Shown: positions 1 to 8,042 of the stretch, in pieces
Layout: every line of letters starts with the position of its first letter
How positions within the stretch are numbered: the first letter of the stretch is position 1
Assembly (NCBI RefSeq): GCF_016907755.1
Contig: NZ_JAFBCN010000001.1
Location: 248,001-312,000 of the forward strand
Reading direction: 5' to 3'
Source: Cellulosimicrobium cellulans
Lineage (GTDB): Bacteria > Actinomycetota > Actinomycetes > Actinomycetales > Cellulomonadaceae
Length of the DNA stretch: 64,000 bases
Program-made: the position numbers and the translations under genes
Notes under the pieces: generated by a model
Seen by the model: only the letters and a program-made list of their open reading frames with translations
Databases searched by the model: none
Told to the model about the DNA's origin: nothing

Positions 1-1
1 G

Positions 2-991
2 GGCGCGAACCTCGCGGCGTCGTTCGCGATCAACCTGCTCACGCTCACGGCGGAGGTGGGCGGCATCGCGCTCGCGCTGCACCTCGCGAGCAGCGTCGAG
101 CCGCGACTGTGGATCCCGGTGGCGGCGCTCGCCGTCTGGCTCGTGCTGTGGCGCGTGAAGTTCCAGGTCATGGAGAACGTCGCGGGACTGCTCGGGCTGC
201 TGCTCGTGGGGTTCGGGGTCGCGCTCTTCCTGCTGGGCCCGGACTGGGGCGAGCTGCTGCGCCAGGCCGTGCCGCCGTCGCCGCCCGCGACGGAGCACGT
301 CGCGACGTACTGGTACTACGCGGTCGCGCTGTTCGGCGCCGCGATGACGCCGTACGAGGTGTTCTTCTTCTCGTCGGGCGCCGTCGAGGAGGGGTGGACC
401 GCGAAGGACCTCGCGCAGAACCGGGTCAACGTGCTCGTCGGGTTCCCGCTCGGCGGGCTGCTGTCCGTCGCGATCGCCGCGTGCGCGGCGGTGGTGCTGC
501 TGTCGGCGGGGATCGAGGTGTCGTCGCTGTCGCAGATCGTGCTGCCCGTGGCGGAGGCCGGCGGGACCCTGCTGCTCGCGGTCGTGATCGTCGGGATCGT
601 CGCGGCGACGTTCGGCGCCGCGCTCGAGACCGCGCTGTCGAGCGGCTACACGCTTGCGCAGCACCTCGGCTGGTCGTGGGGCAAGTTCCGCCGCCCGGCG
701 CGCGCCGCGCGCTTCCACGTGACGATGGTGGTCGCGCTCCTGCTGGCCGTCGCGATCCTCATGACGAGCGTCGACCCGGTCGCCGTCACCGAGATGTCGG
801 TCGTGTTCTCGGCCGTCGCGCTGCCCCTCACGTACGTGCCGATCCTCCTCGTCGCGAACGACCCGGAGTACATGGGCGAGCACGTCAACGGGCGCGCGAC
901 CAACGCGCTGGGCATGGTGTACCTGGTGATCGTGGTCGTCGCGGCCGTCGCGGCGATACCCCTGATGATCGCGACGGGAGCGGGGTCATGA
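2..991 (+). CDS. Nramp-family divalent metal transporter (5' truncated by window)
   Basis: The reading frame is open from base 2, so the start lies outside the window. The 329 visible residues are mostly hydrophobic and form about eight membrane segments. They show Nramp-like features: an early helix reading NLAASFAINLLTLTAEVGG and an AMTPYEVFFFSSGAVEEGW stretch. Members are proton-coupled Mn/Fe importers of the plasma membrane. The stop overlaps the start of the next gene (ATGA at 988-991), so the two are probably translated together. The N-terminal DPGN metal-binding helix is not in view, so substrate cannot be judged. Confidence 0.85.
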   Translation, partial: GANLAASFAINLLTLTAEVGGIALALHLASSVEPRLWIPVAALAVWLVLWRVKFQVMENVAGLLGLLLVGFGVALFLLGPDWGELLRQAVPPSPPATEHVATYWYYAVALFGAAMTPYEVFFFSSGAVEEGWTAKDLAQNRVNVLVGFPLGGLLSVAIAACAAVVLLSAGIEVSSLSQIVLPVAEAGGTLLLAVVIVGIVAATFGAALETALSSGYTLAQHLGWSWGKFRRPARAARFHVTMVVALLLAVAILMTSVDPVAVTEMSVVFSAVALPLTYVPILLVANDPEYMGEHVNGRATNALGMVYLVIVVVAAVAAIPLMIATGAGS

Positions 992-1416
992 GCCGGGACG
1001 CCTCCACGCCGACGGGGGTGCGCGTCGTGGACGCGCGCCTGCACCTGCTCAGCCGCCAGGTGCTCGACGTCGACGGCGAGCCGGTCACGACCGTCGACGA
1101 CCTCGAGCTCGTCGCCGTGAGCGGCCCGGACGGCACCGGCGCGGACGACGGCCCGCGCGACGTCGTGCCCGGCGAGCCGGCGGAGGTCGGCGCGATCCTC
1201 ACCGGACCGGTGCTCGTGACGCGCCTCCTCGGCGGCCGACCGCCCGCGTCGCGCTGGGAACGCGTGCCGTGGTCCGACGTCGGGCACGTGGGGACGGCGA
1301 TCGAGCTCACCGTCCGCGCGGACTCGCTCGACCTGCACTGGACCGAGGACTGGCTGCGCGAGCACGTCGTCGGCCGCGTCCCGGGCGGACGCCACGATCC
1401 CGAGGAGGGGTCGTGA
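988..1416 (+). CDS. PRC-barrel-like hypothetical protein
   Basis: A 142-residue soluble protein starting at the ATG that overlaps the transporter stop. It has no signal peptide or membrane segment. The N-terminal half (VVDARLHLLSRQVLDVDGEP) and the WERVPWSDVGHVG stretch look like a beta-barrel of the PRC type, followed by an acidic C-terminus. The next gene overlaps it by 4 bp (GTGA) and looks like a second protein of the same kind. Co-transcription with a metal transporter suggests an accessory role at the membrane, but this is inference and no function is known. Confidence 0.6.
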   Translation: MSRDASTPTGVRVVDARLHLLSRQVLDVDGEPVTTVDDLELVAVSGPDGTGADDGPRDVVPGEPAEVGAILTGPVLVTRLLGGRPPASRWERVPWSDVGHVGTAIELTVRADSLDLHWTEDWLREHVVGRVPGGRHDPEEGS

Positions 1417-1820
1417 TCCTCGGCGACCTGCTCGACGCGCGCGTCGTCGGGCCCGACGGCGAGGACCTCGGCTTCCTCGTGGACGTCCGGCTCGCGCTCG
1501 ACAGGCTGCCCGACGACGCCCCGTCCGACGGCGACCCCGACGACGCGCACCCCGAGGACCGGGCGCTGAGCGCGAGCGTCCGGCGGCGGGACCGTGTCGG
1601 TCGGGCGCGCGTCGTCGGGGTCCTCGTGAGCCCGCGGACGGGCGCGTCGTTCCTCGGGTACGAGCGCACGGGCGTCACCGCGCCGTGGCCGGTCCCGCAG
1701 CTCGTCCGCCACCGGCACCGCGGCACGTTCCTCGTGCCGTGGGACGACGTCGCCTCCGTCGGGCGCGGCGAGGTCCGCCTCGCGCCCGGGTACAGGCAGG
1801 ACGACGCCGCACTGCCCTGA
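1413..1820 (+). CDS. PRC-barrel domain protein
   Basis: A 135-residue protein. The GTG at 1413 overlaps the previous stop, and a GAGGAGGGG ribosome-binding site sits just upstream at 1402-1410. The opening (ILGDLLDARVVGPDGEDLGF) and the later VPWDDVASVGRGEVRL segment are typical of PRC-barrel proteins, which bind partners in RNA processing, photosynthesis or stress. It is the last gene of the Nramp operon. About 210 bases without a recognisable gene follow before the next start. Confidence 0.65.
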   Translation: MILGDLLDARVVGPDGEDLGFLVDVRLALDRLPDDAPSDGDPDDAHPEDRALSASVRRRDRVGRARVVGVLVSPRTGASFLGYERTGVTAPWPVPQLVRHRHRGTFLVPWDDVASVGRGEVRLAPGYRQDDAALP

Positions 1821-2031
1821 CGTCGGGCGCGACGGCCGGCCGGAGGGGCACGTCCGGTCGGGAGAGGCACCTCCGCGTGCAGCGCTCGGCCGGGGATGCA
1901 GCAGCGCTCGGCGCGTTGCGAGCGGGCCGTGGCCCCGTGACGCTGGACGGGACGGTGAAGCCACCCGCCGTCGGCCGTCCGGGCGGACGCACGAAGGACC
2001 CGTCGCCCCGTCCGGCGACACGGGAGGACCC

Positions 2032-2610
2032 ATGAAGGCGCTGTTCGTGAGCTGCACGCTCAAGAAGTCCCCGGAACCGTCCAACACCGAGGCGCTCGGG
2101 CGGGTGGTCGCCGAGGCGCTGCAGGACCGCGGCGTCGAGGTCGAGCACGTCCGGCTCGTCGACCTCGACGTCCTGCCGGGCGTCGTCACCGACGCCGGCG
2201 AGGGCGACGAGTGGCCGCGCGTGCACGAGCGGCTCACGCCGACGTGGCTCGGCCGCCCGTCGTCGGTCGCCCAGCGCATGCTCGAGCGCATGGACGCGAT
2301 GCTCTCCGAGGAAGGTCCCGACGGCACGCCGGTCGCCTACAACCGGGTGGCGGGCGTCGTGGTGACGGGCAACGAGGACGGCGCGCACCACGTCATCTCG
2401 GAGGTCAGCGGTGCGCTCGGCGACATCGGGTACACGATCCCCGGCCAGGCCTGGACCTACTGGAACCAGGGCCCCGGCCCCGGCCCGGACTACGTGCAGA
2501 CCGGCCACGGCCACGAGTGGGCCCGGGAGACGGGCCGCCTCATGGCGCACAACCTGCACGCCGTCGCGACGGCGCTCGAGGCGCACCCGGTCCCGGCCCC
2601 CGGCTCCTGA
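2032..2610 (+). CDS. Flavodoxin-fold NAD(P)H-dependent FMN reductase-like protein
   Basis: A 192-residue cytoplasmic protein. It opens with the phosphate-binding segment of flavodoxin-fold reductases (KALFVSCTLKKSPEPSNTE) and has a middle YNRVAGVVVTGNEDGAHH segment that normally contacts the FMN ring. These proteins bind FMN and reduce quinones, azo compounds or other acceptors with NAD(P)H. The ATG at 2032 is preceded by GGGAGGACCC. It ends 10 bases from the end of the convergent ArsR gene. The substrate cannot be read from the sequence. Confidence 0.8.
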   Translation: MKALFVSCTLKKSPEPSNTEALGRVVAEALQDRGVEVEHVRLVDLDVLPGVVTDAGEGDEWPRVHERLTPTWLGRPSSVAQRMLERMDAMLSEEGPDGTPVAYNRVAGVVVTGNEDGAHHVISEVSGALGDIGYTIPGQAWTYWNQGPGPGPDYVQTGHGHEWARETGRLMAHNLHAVATALEAHPVPAPGS

Positions 2611-2620
2611 CCGACGACAG

Positions 2621-2941
2621 CTAGGACTCCGCGATGCGCTTGATCGCCGCGAGCCGGCGGTCCCAGGCCGCGCCGATGGCCTCGAGCGCGCGGGCGGTCT
2701 CCTCCAGCCGGGCGCCGACCGCGCGGTAGCGGACCTCGCGGCCCACCCGCACGGACTCGACGAGCCCGACCTCCGCGAGCACGGCGAGGTGCTTCGCGAT
2801 GGCCTGGCGGCTCACCGGCAGGCGCTCGGCGAGCGCGGACGCCGAGAGGTCCGCGCTGCCGAGCTCCTGCAGGATCCGCCACCGGGTGTCGTCCGCGAGG
2901 GCCGAGAACACGGGCGCGAGCTCCGTGGCGGGTGCGCTCAC
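2621..2941 (-). CDS. ArsR-family transcriptional regulator
   Basis: A 106-residue winged-helix repressor. The helix-turn-helix is ASALAERLPVSRQAIAKHLA (about residues 34-53), followed by a wing with VRVGREVRYRAVGARL. There is no clear Cys metal site, which fits the ArsR subgroup paired with SRPBCC proteins rather than metal sensors. The GTG at 2941 overlaps the upstream SRPBCC stop (GTGA), so the repressor is coupled to its partner. Two matching palindromes upstream of the pair (3460-3510) are the likely autoregulatory operators. Confidence 0.88.
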   Translation of the reverse strand: MSAPATELAPVFSALADDTRWRILQELGSADLSASALAERLPVSRQAIAKHLAVLAEVGLVESVRVGREVRYRAVGARLEETARALEAIGAAWDRRLAAIKRIAES

Positions 2942-3423
2942 GCGCGACCTCCGTCGACCGCGAGCGCCCCCTCGAGGAGCGCGACGAGCTCGTCGAGCTC
3001 GCTCGTCCAGCCCTGCTGGTGGCTCTCGATCCGCTCTGCGGTGTCCGTGACGAGGTCGAACCCGGTCTCGACGACGCGCAGGACGGTCGACGACCCCTGC
3101 GGCTCGAGCGTGAAGCGCGCGACGGTCGAGCTGGTCTCGTCCATGACCTGCCCGACCGGGGTCCCCCAGCGGAACGCGAACGTCGTCGTGGGGTCGTACT
3201 CCTCGATCCGCACCTGGACGTCGGGGACGTCGGGCCAGCTGAACACGCCCTCGCCGCCGACGCGCAGGTCGCGCAGCTCGGTCCGCTGGCCGAACCAGCC
3301 GCTGATGAGGTCCTCCTGCGTGAGCGCCGCCCAGACGCGCTCGGGCGTGGCCTCGATCGTCACGGTGCGGGAGACGGTGTACGCCTCGGTGTCGACGACG
3401 GCCGGCTCGTTGATGCTGGTCAT
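2938..3423 (-). CDS. SRPBCC (AHSA1-like) ligand-binding protein
   Basis: A 161-residue START/Bet v1-fold protein. The segment SRTVTIEATPERVWAALTQE is the family's opening strand and helix, FRWGTPVGQVMDE lies in the core, and the C-terminal helix runs from about residue 130. The ATG at 3423 has a GGAGAGG ribosome-binding site. It is the first gene of a two-gene operon with an ArsR repressor, a very common actinobacterial pairing. Such proteins bind small hydrophobic ligands or act as Hsp90 co-chaperones; the ligand is unknown. Confidence 0.87.
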   Translation of the reverse strand: MTSINEPAVVDTEAYTVSRTVTIEATPERVWAALTQEDLISGWFGQRTELRDLRVGGEGVFSWPDVPDVQVRIEEYDPTTTFAFRWGTPVGQVMDETSSTVARFTLEPQGSSTVLRVVETGFDLVTDTAERIESHQQGWTSELDELVALLEGALAVDGGRA

Positions 3424-3459
3424 GGTGCAACCTCTCCGTGGGAGGGAAACGGGCACATC

Positions 3460-3510
3460 TGCAACTTCAGAGTTGCACACTGTCCGACTGAACGCAACCC
3501 TTCGGTTGCG
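3460..3510. promoter_or_regulatory. Twin palindromes, candidate ArsR operators
   Basis: Two 18-bp inverted repeats with the same pattern GCAAC-N6-GTTGC lie 33 bp apart upstream of the SRPBCC/ArsR operon: 3460-3477 (TGCAAC TTCAGA GTTGCA) and 3493-3510 (CGCAAC CCTTCG GTTGCG). A lone left half (TGCAAC) recurs at 3426, next to the ribosome-binding site. Shared half-sites with different spacers are what a dimeric repressor would select, and 33 bp is about three helical turns. Binding by the adjacent ArsR is inferred. Confidence 0.65.
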
Positions 3511-3531
3511 CAGACGGTGGGGGTCACCCGC

Positions 3532-3909
3532 TCACACTCCCCCGAGCGCGATCCCCGCCACCGCCGCCGCGAGGCACACGACGAGCATCCCGAGCGCGTG
3601 CACCAGCGCGACGACGCCGCGGCCCGCGAGCAGGAGGCGTGCGCCCTCGACCGACGCCGTCGAGAACGTCGAGTAGCCGCCCAGGAACCCGACCCCGAGC
3701 ACCGCCGCGACGTCGCCGTGCCCCGGGTGCGTCCCGCCCCAGCCCGTGAGCAGCCCCAGCAGGAAGCACGCGGTGACGTTCACGACGACCGTCCCCAGCG
3801 GCGTCGACCAGCGGTTGTGCCGCGCCACGAGGGTGTCGAGCAGGAACCGGGACGCCGCGCCGAGCCCGCCCGCGACGGCGACGAGCACCAGCTCCGGGAC
3901 ACCCGTCAC
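3532..3909 (-). CDS. crcB: CrcB/Fluc fluoride channel subunit (second copy)
   Basis: A 125-residue membrane protein with four predicted helices. Family motifs are visible: GGLGAASRFLLDT near the N-terminus, the GTVVVNVTACFLLG helix carrying the conserved Asn, and GFLGGYSTFSTASVEG, which contains the Phe-box/Thr track lining the fluoride pore. The GTG at 3909 overlaps the stop of the upstream crcB. Fluc channels are dual-topology dimers that expel fluoride; two adjacent non-identical genes usually give an antiparallel heterodimer. Confidence 0.93.
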   Translation of the reverse strand: MTGVPELVLVAVAGGLGAASRFLLDTLVARHNRWSTPLGTVVVNVTACFLLGLLTGWGGTHPGHGDVAAVLGVGFLGGYSTFSTASVEGARLLLAGRGVVALVHALGMLVVCLAAAVAGIALGGV

Positions 3910-4343
3910 CGCGCCCCACCGCCCCGGGCGACGAGGCGGCGTCGGACCGCCGCGGCGAGCGCGACCCCGCCCACCGCTGCCGCGACGCCGAGCGCCACGC
4001 TCCCCAGCGCGTACGCGGCGCCGAGGGCGGCGTGCCCCCCGCTCGCGAGCCGCTCGGCCTCGACGACGAACGTCGAGTACGTCGTGAACCCGCCCAGCAC
4101 GCCCGTCCCGCAGCCGAGCCGGACGCCCCGCCGCCAGCCGGCGTCCGGCCCCGAGCGCAGCAGCGTCTCGAGGAGCGCGCCGAGCACGGACGACCCCACG
4201 AGGTTGATCCAGAACGTCGTCCACGGCCACGACCCGGGCCCGGGGGCGAACGCCTGCTCGAGGAGCGCGCGCGCCGTCGTGCCGACGGCTCCGCCCAGCG
4301 CGACGAGGCCCGCGAGCGCGAGGAGCGGGGTCCGTCGTCTCAC
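3906..4343 (-). CDS. crcB: CrcB/Fluc fluoride channel subunit (first copy)
   Basis: A 145-residue four-helix membrane protein. It has GGAVGTTARALLEQAF, the TTFWINLVGSSVLGALLE helix with the conserved Asn, and GVLGGFTTYSTFVVEAE, matching its downstream partner. The GTG at 4343 overlaps the uspA stop and follows a GGGAGAG ribosome-binding site. The C-terminal tail is longer and Arg-rich. It is the second gene of the riboswitch-led operon uspA-crcB-crcB and likely pairs with the 125-residue subunit. Confidence 0.93.
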   Translation of the reverse strand: MRRRTPLLALAGLVALGGAVGTTARALLEQAFAPGPGSWPWTTFWINLVGSSVLGALLETLLRSGPDAGWRRGVRLGCGTGVLGGFTTYSTFVVEAERLASGGHAALGAAYALGSVALGVAAAVGGVALAAAVRRRLVARGGGAR

Positions 4344-4900
4344 CTCTCCCACGGCGTGCGGAGCTCCTTCCAGTCCACGACCGCGAGCGGGACCGTGAGC
4401 ACCGGCCGGTGCTGGTGGTGGGCGAGGTGCGCCGCGACGGACCCCTCGACGAGCTCGCGCAGGTGCGCCGTCGACCCGGGGGCACGCGTCCCCACGACGA
4501 TCACCGCGGCGTCGACCGCCCGCGCGAGGTGCGTCAGCGCGCGGTCGGGGCGGCCCGCGAGGTAGCGCAGGTCCCACTCCACCGCGCCGTCGCCCGGGAG
4601 GCCCTGCACCCCCTCCCCCACCTCGGCCCGCAACCGCGCCTCGACGCCCTGCCAGGAGTCGTCGGCGGAGTCCGGGTCGAGCGGCGCGTGCGTCACCGAG
4701 CCGTCGGGGTGCTCCTCGACCACGTGGCGGGAGGTGTCGGCGTACGCGGCGACGACGCGGGACCCGGCAGCCACCGCCCAGGCCGCGGCCGTCCGGACGA
4801 CCAGCGGGTCGCCGCCCGGCACGACGCCCACGACCACGGGGTGCCCGGCGAACGGGACCATGCGGTCGAGCGCGGGCTGCGGCACGGGTCTGGCTCTCAT
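4340..4900 (-). CDS. Universal stress protein family (UspA) protein
   Basis: A 186-residue cytoplasmic protein with one Usp domain. The C-terminal part has the ATP-binding signature as AAVIVVGTRAPG followed by GSVAAHLAHHQHRPVLTVP, matching the G-2x-G-9x-G(S/T) pattern. Start is the ATG at 4900 with GAAGAGG upstream; an internal ATG at 4861 is an alternative. It is the first gene behind the fluoride riboswitch and overlaps crcB by 4 bp. This suggests a role in fluoride stress, perhaps through nucleotide binding, because fluoride mimics phosphate. That role is inferred. Confidence 0.88.
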   Translation of the reverse strand: MRARPVPQPALDRMVPFAGHPVVVGVVPGGDPLVVRTAAAWAVAAGSRVVAAYADTSRHVVEEHPDGSVTHAPLDPDSADDSWQGVEARLRAEVGEGVQGLPGDGAVEWDLRYLAGRPDRALTHLARAVDAAVIVVGTRAPGSTAHLRELVEGSVAAHLAHHQHRPVLTVPLAVVDWKELRTPWER

Positions 4901-4947
4901 GCGGACCTCTTCCCGCGGGCAGCACCCTGCCCGCCGACGCGCGACGA

Positions 4948-5013
4948 GACAGGAACCATCAGCCCTGGCGGCGGTTCGGGCGGCTACGCCCCGGCGGGAT
5001 CCATCACCGCCCC
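4948..5013 (-). ncRNA. Fluoride riboswitch (crcB motif)
   Basis: Read on the minus strand, about 50 nt before uspA, the sequence has the hallmarks of the crcB RNA motif: GGTGATGGATCCCGCC (5009 down to 4994), then CGCCCGAACCGCC, then GGGCTGATGGTTCCTG (4964 down to 4949). The GGATCC and GGTTCC segments pair with one mismatch as the closing stem, and the flanking GATGG and CTGATGG bases are the conserved ligand-pocket positions. Two CrcB genes downstream confirm the reading. The riboswitch begins only about 30 nt after the stop of the upstream gene, so its promoter probably overlaps that coding sequence. Confidence 0.85.
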
Positions 5014-5041
5014 CAGGGTACCCAGCCCGGCCGTCGACCGC

Positions 5042-6349
5042 TCAGCCTGCCTTCGTGTCCAGCCACTTCTTCTCGCCGAACGACTTGGCGAGCTCGTGGT
5101 CCGTGATGACGAACCCGACGGCCTGCGCGACCGGCAGGATCTGGTCGCGCTCCAGCCCGTCGTCGATGCCGAGCCGGTACAGCATGACGACGGTCCCGGT
5201 GTTGAGCATGACCCCCGGCGAGTTCCCGTCGTCGAGCAGCGCGTACGAGCCCTGGAACCCCGGCTGCGGCACCGCGGCGGCGAGGGTCGGGTGCGCAGGT
5301 CCCGTGGTGTCGGCGAGGGGGTCGCCCTGCGGTGCGTCGTTGAAGGCGGCGGCCACGCGCTCGGCCTCCTCCTCCGACCCGACGTCCACCAGGACCAGGT
5401 CGAGCGCGAGGGTCGGGCCGTCGTCGGACACGACGCGCGCCTCGAACCCGGCCTGGCACGAGCCCGCGAGCGCCTCGATCGCGGGGATCGCAGGGAGGTC
5501 GTCGCACGCGAAGTCGCGCCGCGCCACGAGCGCGATGCGGTCCTCGTTGACGAGGTAGTCGTTGTCGGAGAAGTAGTCCCACGACATGGGCGCGAGCGCA
5601 GGGCCCGACTCCGGGTCCATCTCCGCCCCCGCGCGGTACTGCTGCTCGAGCCACGGGTCGTCGTCGGTGACGTCGGTGTCCACCGGCTCCTCGGTCGCCT
5701 CGGGCTCGTCCGTCGCCTCCGGCTCCTCCGGGGCGTCCGTCGCGGGGGCCTGCTCCGCGGTGGTCGGCTCCGGGGCGGGCGGGGCGTCGTCGCGCACGGC
5801 CAGCCACACGCCGAGGCCGCCCGCGACGAGGACGAACGCGCCCACGCCGGCGAGGACGGGCACGAGCCACTTCCGCGAGCCGCGCCCGGGCGGCGTCGCG
5901 TACGGGGAGAAGCCGTAGGGGTCCGACGGCGGGACCGGCGGCCCCGGCACGACCGTCGCGTCGTCCGGCGCGCCGTAGGCGGGGCCCGACGGGGTCGGGT
6001 ACGGAGCGGTCGGGGTGCCGGACGGGCCGGGAGGAGGCGGGGGGCCCTGGTACGTGCCGGGCGGCGGGGGCGGCGCGTAGCCGGGCGCGGTACCCGCGGG
6101 CGGCCAGGTCGCCCCGGTCTCCGCGGGCGGGAGCGTCGCGTGGGGGTCGCCGAGCTGACCGGGCCCCCGGCGACCGCCCGTGCCGTAGGGGTCGGTGCCG
6201 TACGGCACCTGCGCGTGGGGGTACCCGTAGCCCGGCGGCGGGGGCGCCTGCCCGCCGGGGCCCGCCCCGCCGTCGTCCCCGTACCGCCGCGGCGGCCGCA
6301 TGACGGTGTGGTCGTCGACCGATTCGTTCGGGTCGGTGGGGTGAGACAT
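5042..6349 (-). CDS. Proline-rich single-pass membrane protein of unknown function
   Basis: A 435-residue protein with three parts. Residues 1-150 are disordered and rich in Pro, Gly and Tyr (PPPPGYGYPHAQVPYG). One membrane helix follows at about 155-180 (KWLVPVLAGVGAFVLVAGG). Then come an acidic, Pro/Thr/Glu-rich linker and an extracellular globular domain with two cysteines (DDLPAI near one, SCQAGFEARVV at the other). The layout is common for actinobacterial envelope proteins. No domain family was recognised. Its last codons probably contain the promoter for the fluoride operon. Confidence 0.75.
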   Translation of the reverse strand: MSHPTDPNESVDDHTVMRPPRRYGDDGGAGPGGQAPPPPGYGYPHAQVPYGTDPYGTGGRRGPGQLGDPHATLPPAETGATWPPAGTAPGYAPPPPPGTYQGPPPPPGPSGTPTAPYPTPSGPAYGAPDDATVVPGPPVPPSDPYGFSPYATPPGRGSRKWLVPVLAGVGAFVLVAGGLGVWLAVRDDAPPAPEPTTAEQAPATDAPEEPEATDEPEATEEPVDTDVTDDDPWLEQQYRAGAEMDPESGPALAPMSWDYFSDNDYLVNEDRIALVARRDFACDDLPAIPAIEALAGSCQAGFEARVVSDDGPTLALDLVLVDVGSEEEAERVAAAFNDAPQGDPLADTTGPAHPTLAAAVPQPGFQGSYALLDDGNSPGVMLNTGTVVMLYRLGIDDGLERDQILPVAQAVGFVITDHELAKSFGEKKWLDTKAG

Positions 6350-6495
6350 CGGACGGGTCCTCTCGTCGCGGGCGGCTCGTGCAGGGTAGCGGAGTCACGC
6401 TCGCGGTCGTGCTGGGCCCCGCTCCGCCGTCCCCACCGGTGCGCGGGTGCGGGCCACCCCTGGCGCGCGGGCCGTCGCGACGCGAGGATCGGTCC

Positions 6496-7392
6496 ATGAG
6501 GAGACGACTGAGCGTGGTGCTCGGCGCGGTCTGCGCCCTGGCCCTCGGCCTGAGCCCCGCCGCCGCGCACCCAGGGGACGTCGGTGCCGTGACCGGGGCT
6601 CTGGACGGGGACGCCGCACGTCCCGGGGCCACGTCCCCGCAGCCCGGGGGCTACGTCTTCCGGCCAGGTGACCCCATGATCTTCAACAACGGGGGGACGG
6701 CGTCCGGCGGCTACGAAGGAGCCTGCACCGGCGGCTGGGCGGTCGCCGGGGACAGCGGGACGTTCCTCCTCGGTCCGCGGGCCTGCTCGGTGATCTACTC
6801 CTCGGTGCGAGGCAGCGACCGCCTCTACGGCTGGACGTTCTCCCAGAACTACCCGGACGGGAACGCGCTCGTGCGCGAGATCCCGGGCGACGACGCGTAC
6901 CAGATCGTCCGTGACCCGCTCACCGGGAGGACGCCGGGCGACGGGCGCGTCGTGGGATGGACCGCGTCCGCGGCGCAACCGCTCGGGATGCTCGTGGGAA
7001 AGATGGGGATCGGGACCGGCTGGACCGAGGGCCGGATCACCGGTGCCGTCATGTTCCGCGGGGCGGCGCTGCTGTGCACGGACATGCGCACCGGCCCCGG
7101 CGACGCCGGCGCCCCGGTGTGGCGCTCCGACGCCACGGGACTGCGCGCGCTCGGCACGGTCCAGGCGTACGACCCGAGGACCGGGACCGGCTGCTACCGG
7201 CCGATCCAGGAGACCTTGGCGATCTACGGCGCGTACCTCCCCAGCTTCGGGCCGCCGCAAGGTCGCCCGGGGTTCGGCACTCTCGCACCGGGGATGCCGT
7301 GGCTCGACGGCGGGGACGCGCTGGCGGTCCCCGTGAAGAACATCCCGGTCGGCACGGACTGGCGGGCGCCCGTCACCCCGCTCGGTTCCTGA
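6496..7392 (+). CDS. Secreted chymotrypsin-fold protein lacking the catalytic triad
   Basis: A 298-residue protein starting at the ATG at 6496, with a clear signal peptide (RRRLSVVLGAVCALALGLSP, cleavage after AAA). The body aligns by eye with streptogrisin-like S1 proteases: CTGGWAV, then GTGWTEGRITG, then GDAGAPVW, then YRPIQETLAIYG. The usual TAGHC is replaced by LGPRAC, the usual NDYA by GNALV, and the usual GDSGGP by GDAGAP, so His, Asp and Ser all appear to be missing. It is probably a non-proteolytic secreted binding protein. Cysteines typical of the fold remain. Confidence 0.7.
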   Translation: MRRRLSVVLGAVCALALGLSPAAAHPGDVGAVTGALDGDAARPGATSPQPGGYVFRPGDPMIFNNGGTASGGYEGACTGGWAVAGDSGTFLLGPRACSVIYSSVRGSDRLYGWTFSQNYPDGNALVREIPGDDAYQIVRDPLTGRTPGDGRVVGWTASAAQPLGMLVGKMGIGTGWTEGRITGAVMFRGAALLCTDMRTGPGDAGAPVWRSDATGLRALGTVQAYDPRTGTGCYRPIQETLAIYGAYLPSFGPPQGRPGFGTLAPGMPWLDGGDALAVPVKNIPVGTDWRAPVTPLGS

Positions 7393-7560
7393 CGCGTCCC
7401 GCCGCCGTGTGACGTGACCGGCGGGTGATCTCCTCCCCAGGGTGGACACGCCCGTGGGGCGGGCAGCGTACGCTGCCGGTGGGTCACCGGACGACGGACA
7501 GGGGGAACTACCGCTCGACCGACGAGAGACCGGACCGCCGTCCGACCCGCACCAGCGCTC

Positions 7561-7998
7561 ATGAACATGCTCACCTGGACTGCCGTAGACGACGCGACCT
7601 GGCGTGCCCGCAACGCGTCGCGCGAGTACGTGATCCGGCGCGACGACGCCGACACCTGGACGCTCGACGGCCCCGAACGCACCTGGGTCGCGCTGCCGAA
7701 CCTCGAGGTCGCCAAGGAGGTCGCCGCGCTCGCCGACGAGGTCCACCACGACGACGACAGCATGACCAGCTACCGCGTGGTCACCGCCACGGGCGCACGC
7801 CGCGGGGAGCCGTTCGGCGCGGACAGCGACGAGGACGCGATCGACGTGCTCCGCGCGCGGCGCCGGGCCGGCAACCTCCCGCTCGCGCCGTTCCGGCTCG
7901 AGACGAGCGACGGCCGGCTGGTCGGGTCGTGGGAGAAGGCGGTGGAGATCCCGGCCCGCCCGGCGACGTCGCACGAGGGGACCGCCGGACCCGTCTGA
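7561..7998 (+). CDS. Hypothetical protein, 145 aa
   Basis: A soluble 145-residue protein rich in charged residues and tryptophan near the start (MLTWTAVDDATWRARNAS). No signal peptide, membrane segment or familiar motif is seen. An ATG at 7567 is an alternative start, and neither is preceded by a strong ribosome-binding site. The coding potential is good: GC-rich third positions throughout. It converges with the GntR gene 45 bases away. Function unknown. Confidence 0.6.
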   Translation: MNMLTWTAVDDATWRARNASREYVIRRDDADTWTLDGPERTWVALPNLEVAKEVAALADEVHHDDDSMTSYRVVTATGARRGEPFGADSDEDAIDVLRARRRAGNLPLAPFRLETSDGRLVGSWEKAVEIPARPATSHEGTAGPV

Positions 7999-8042
7999 TC
8001 CCGGCCCGCGACGCACGCCGAGGTCCGCGACGAGCGACCGGC

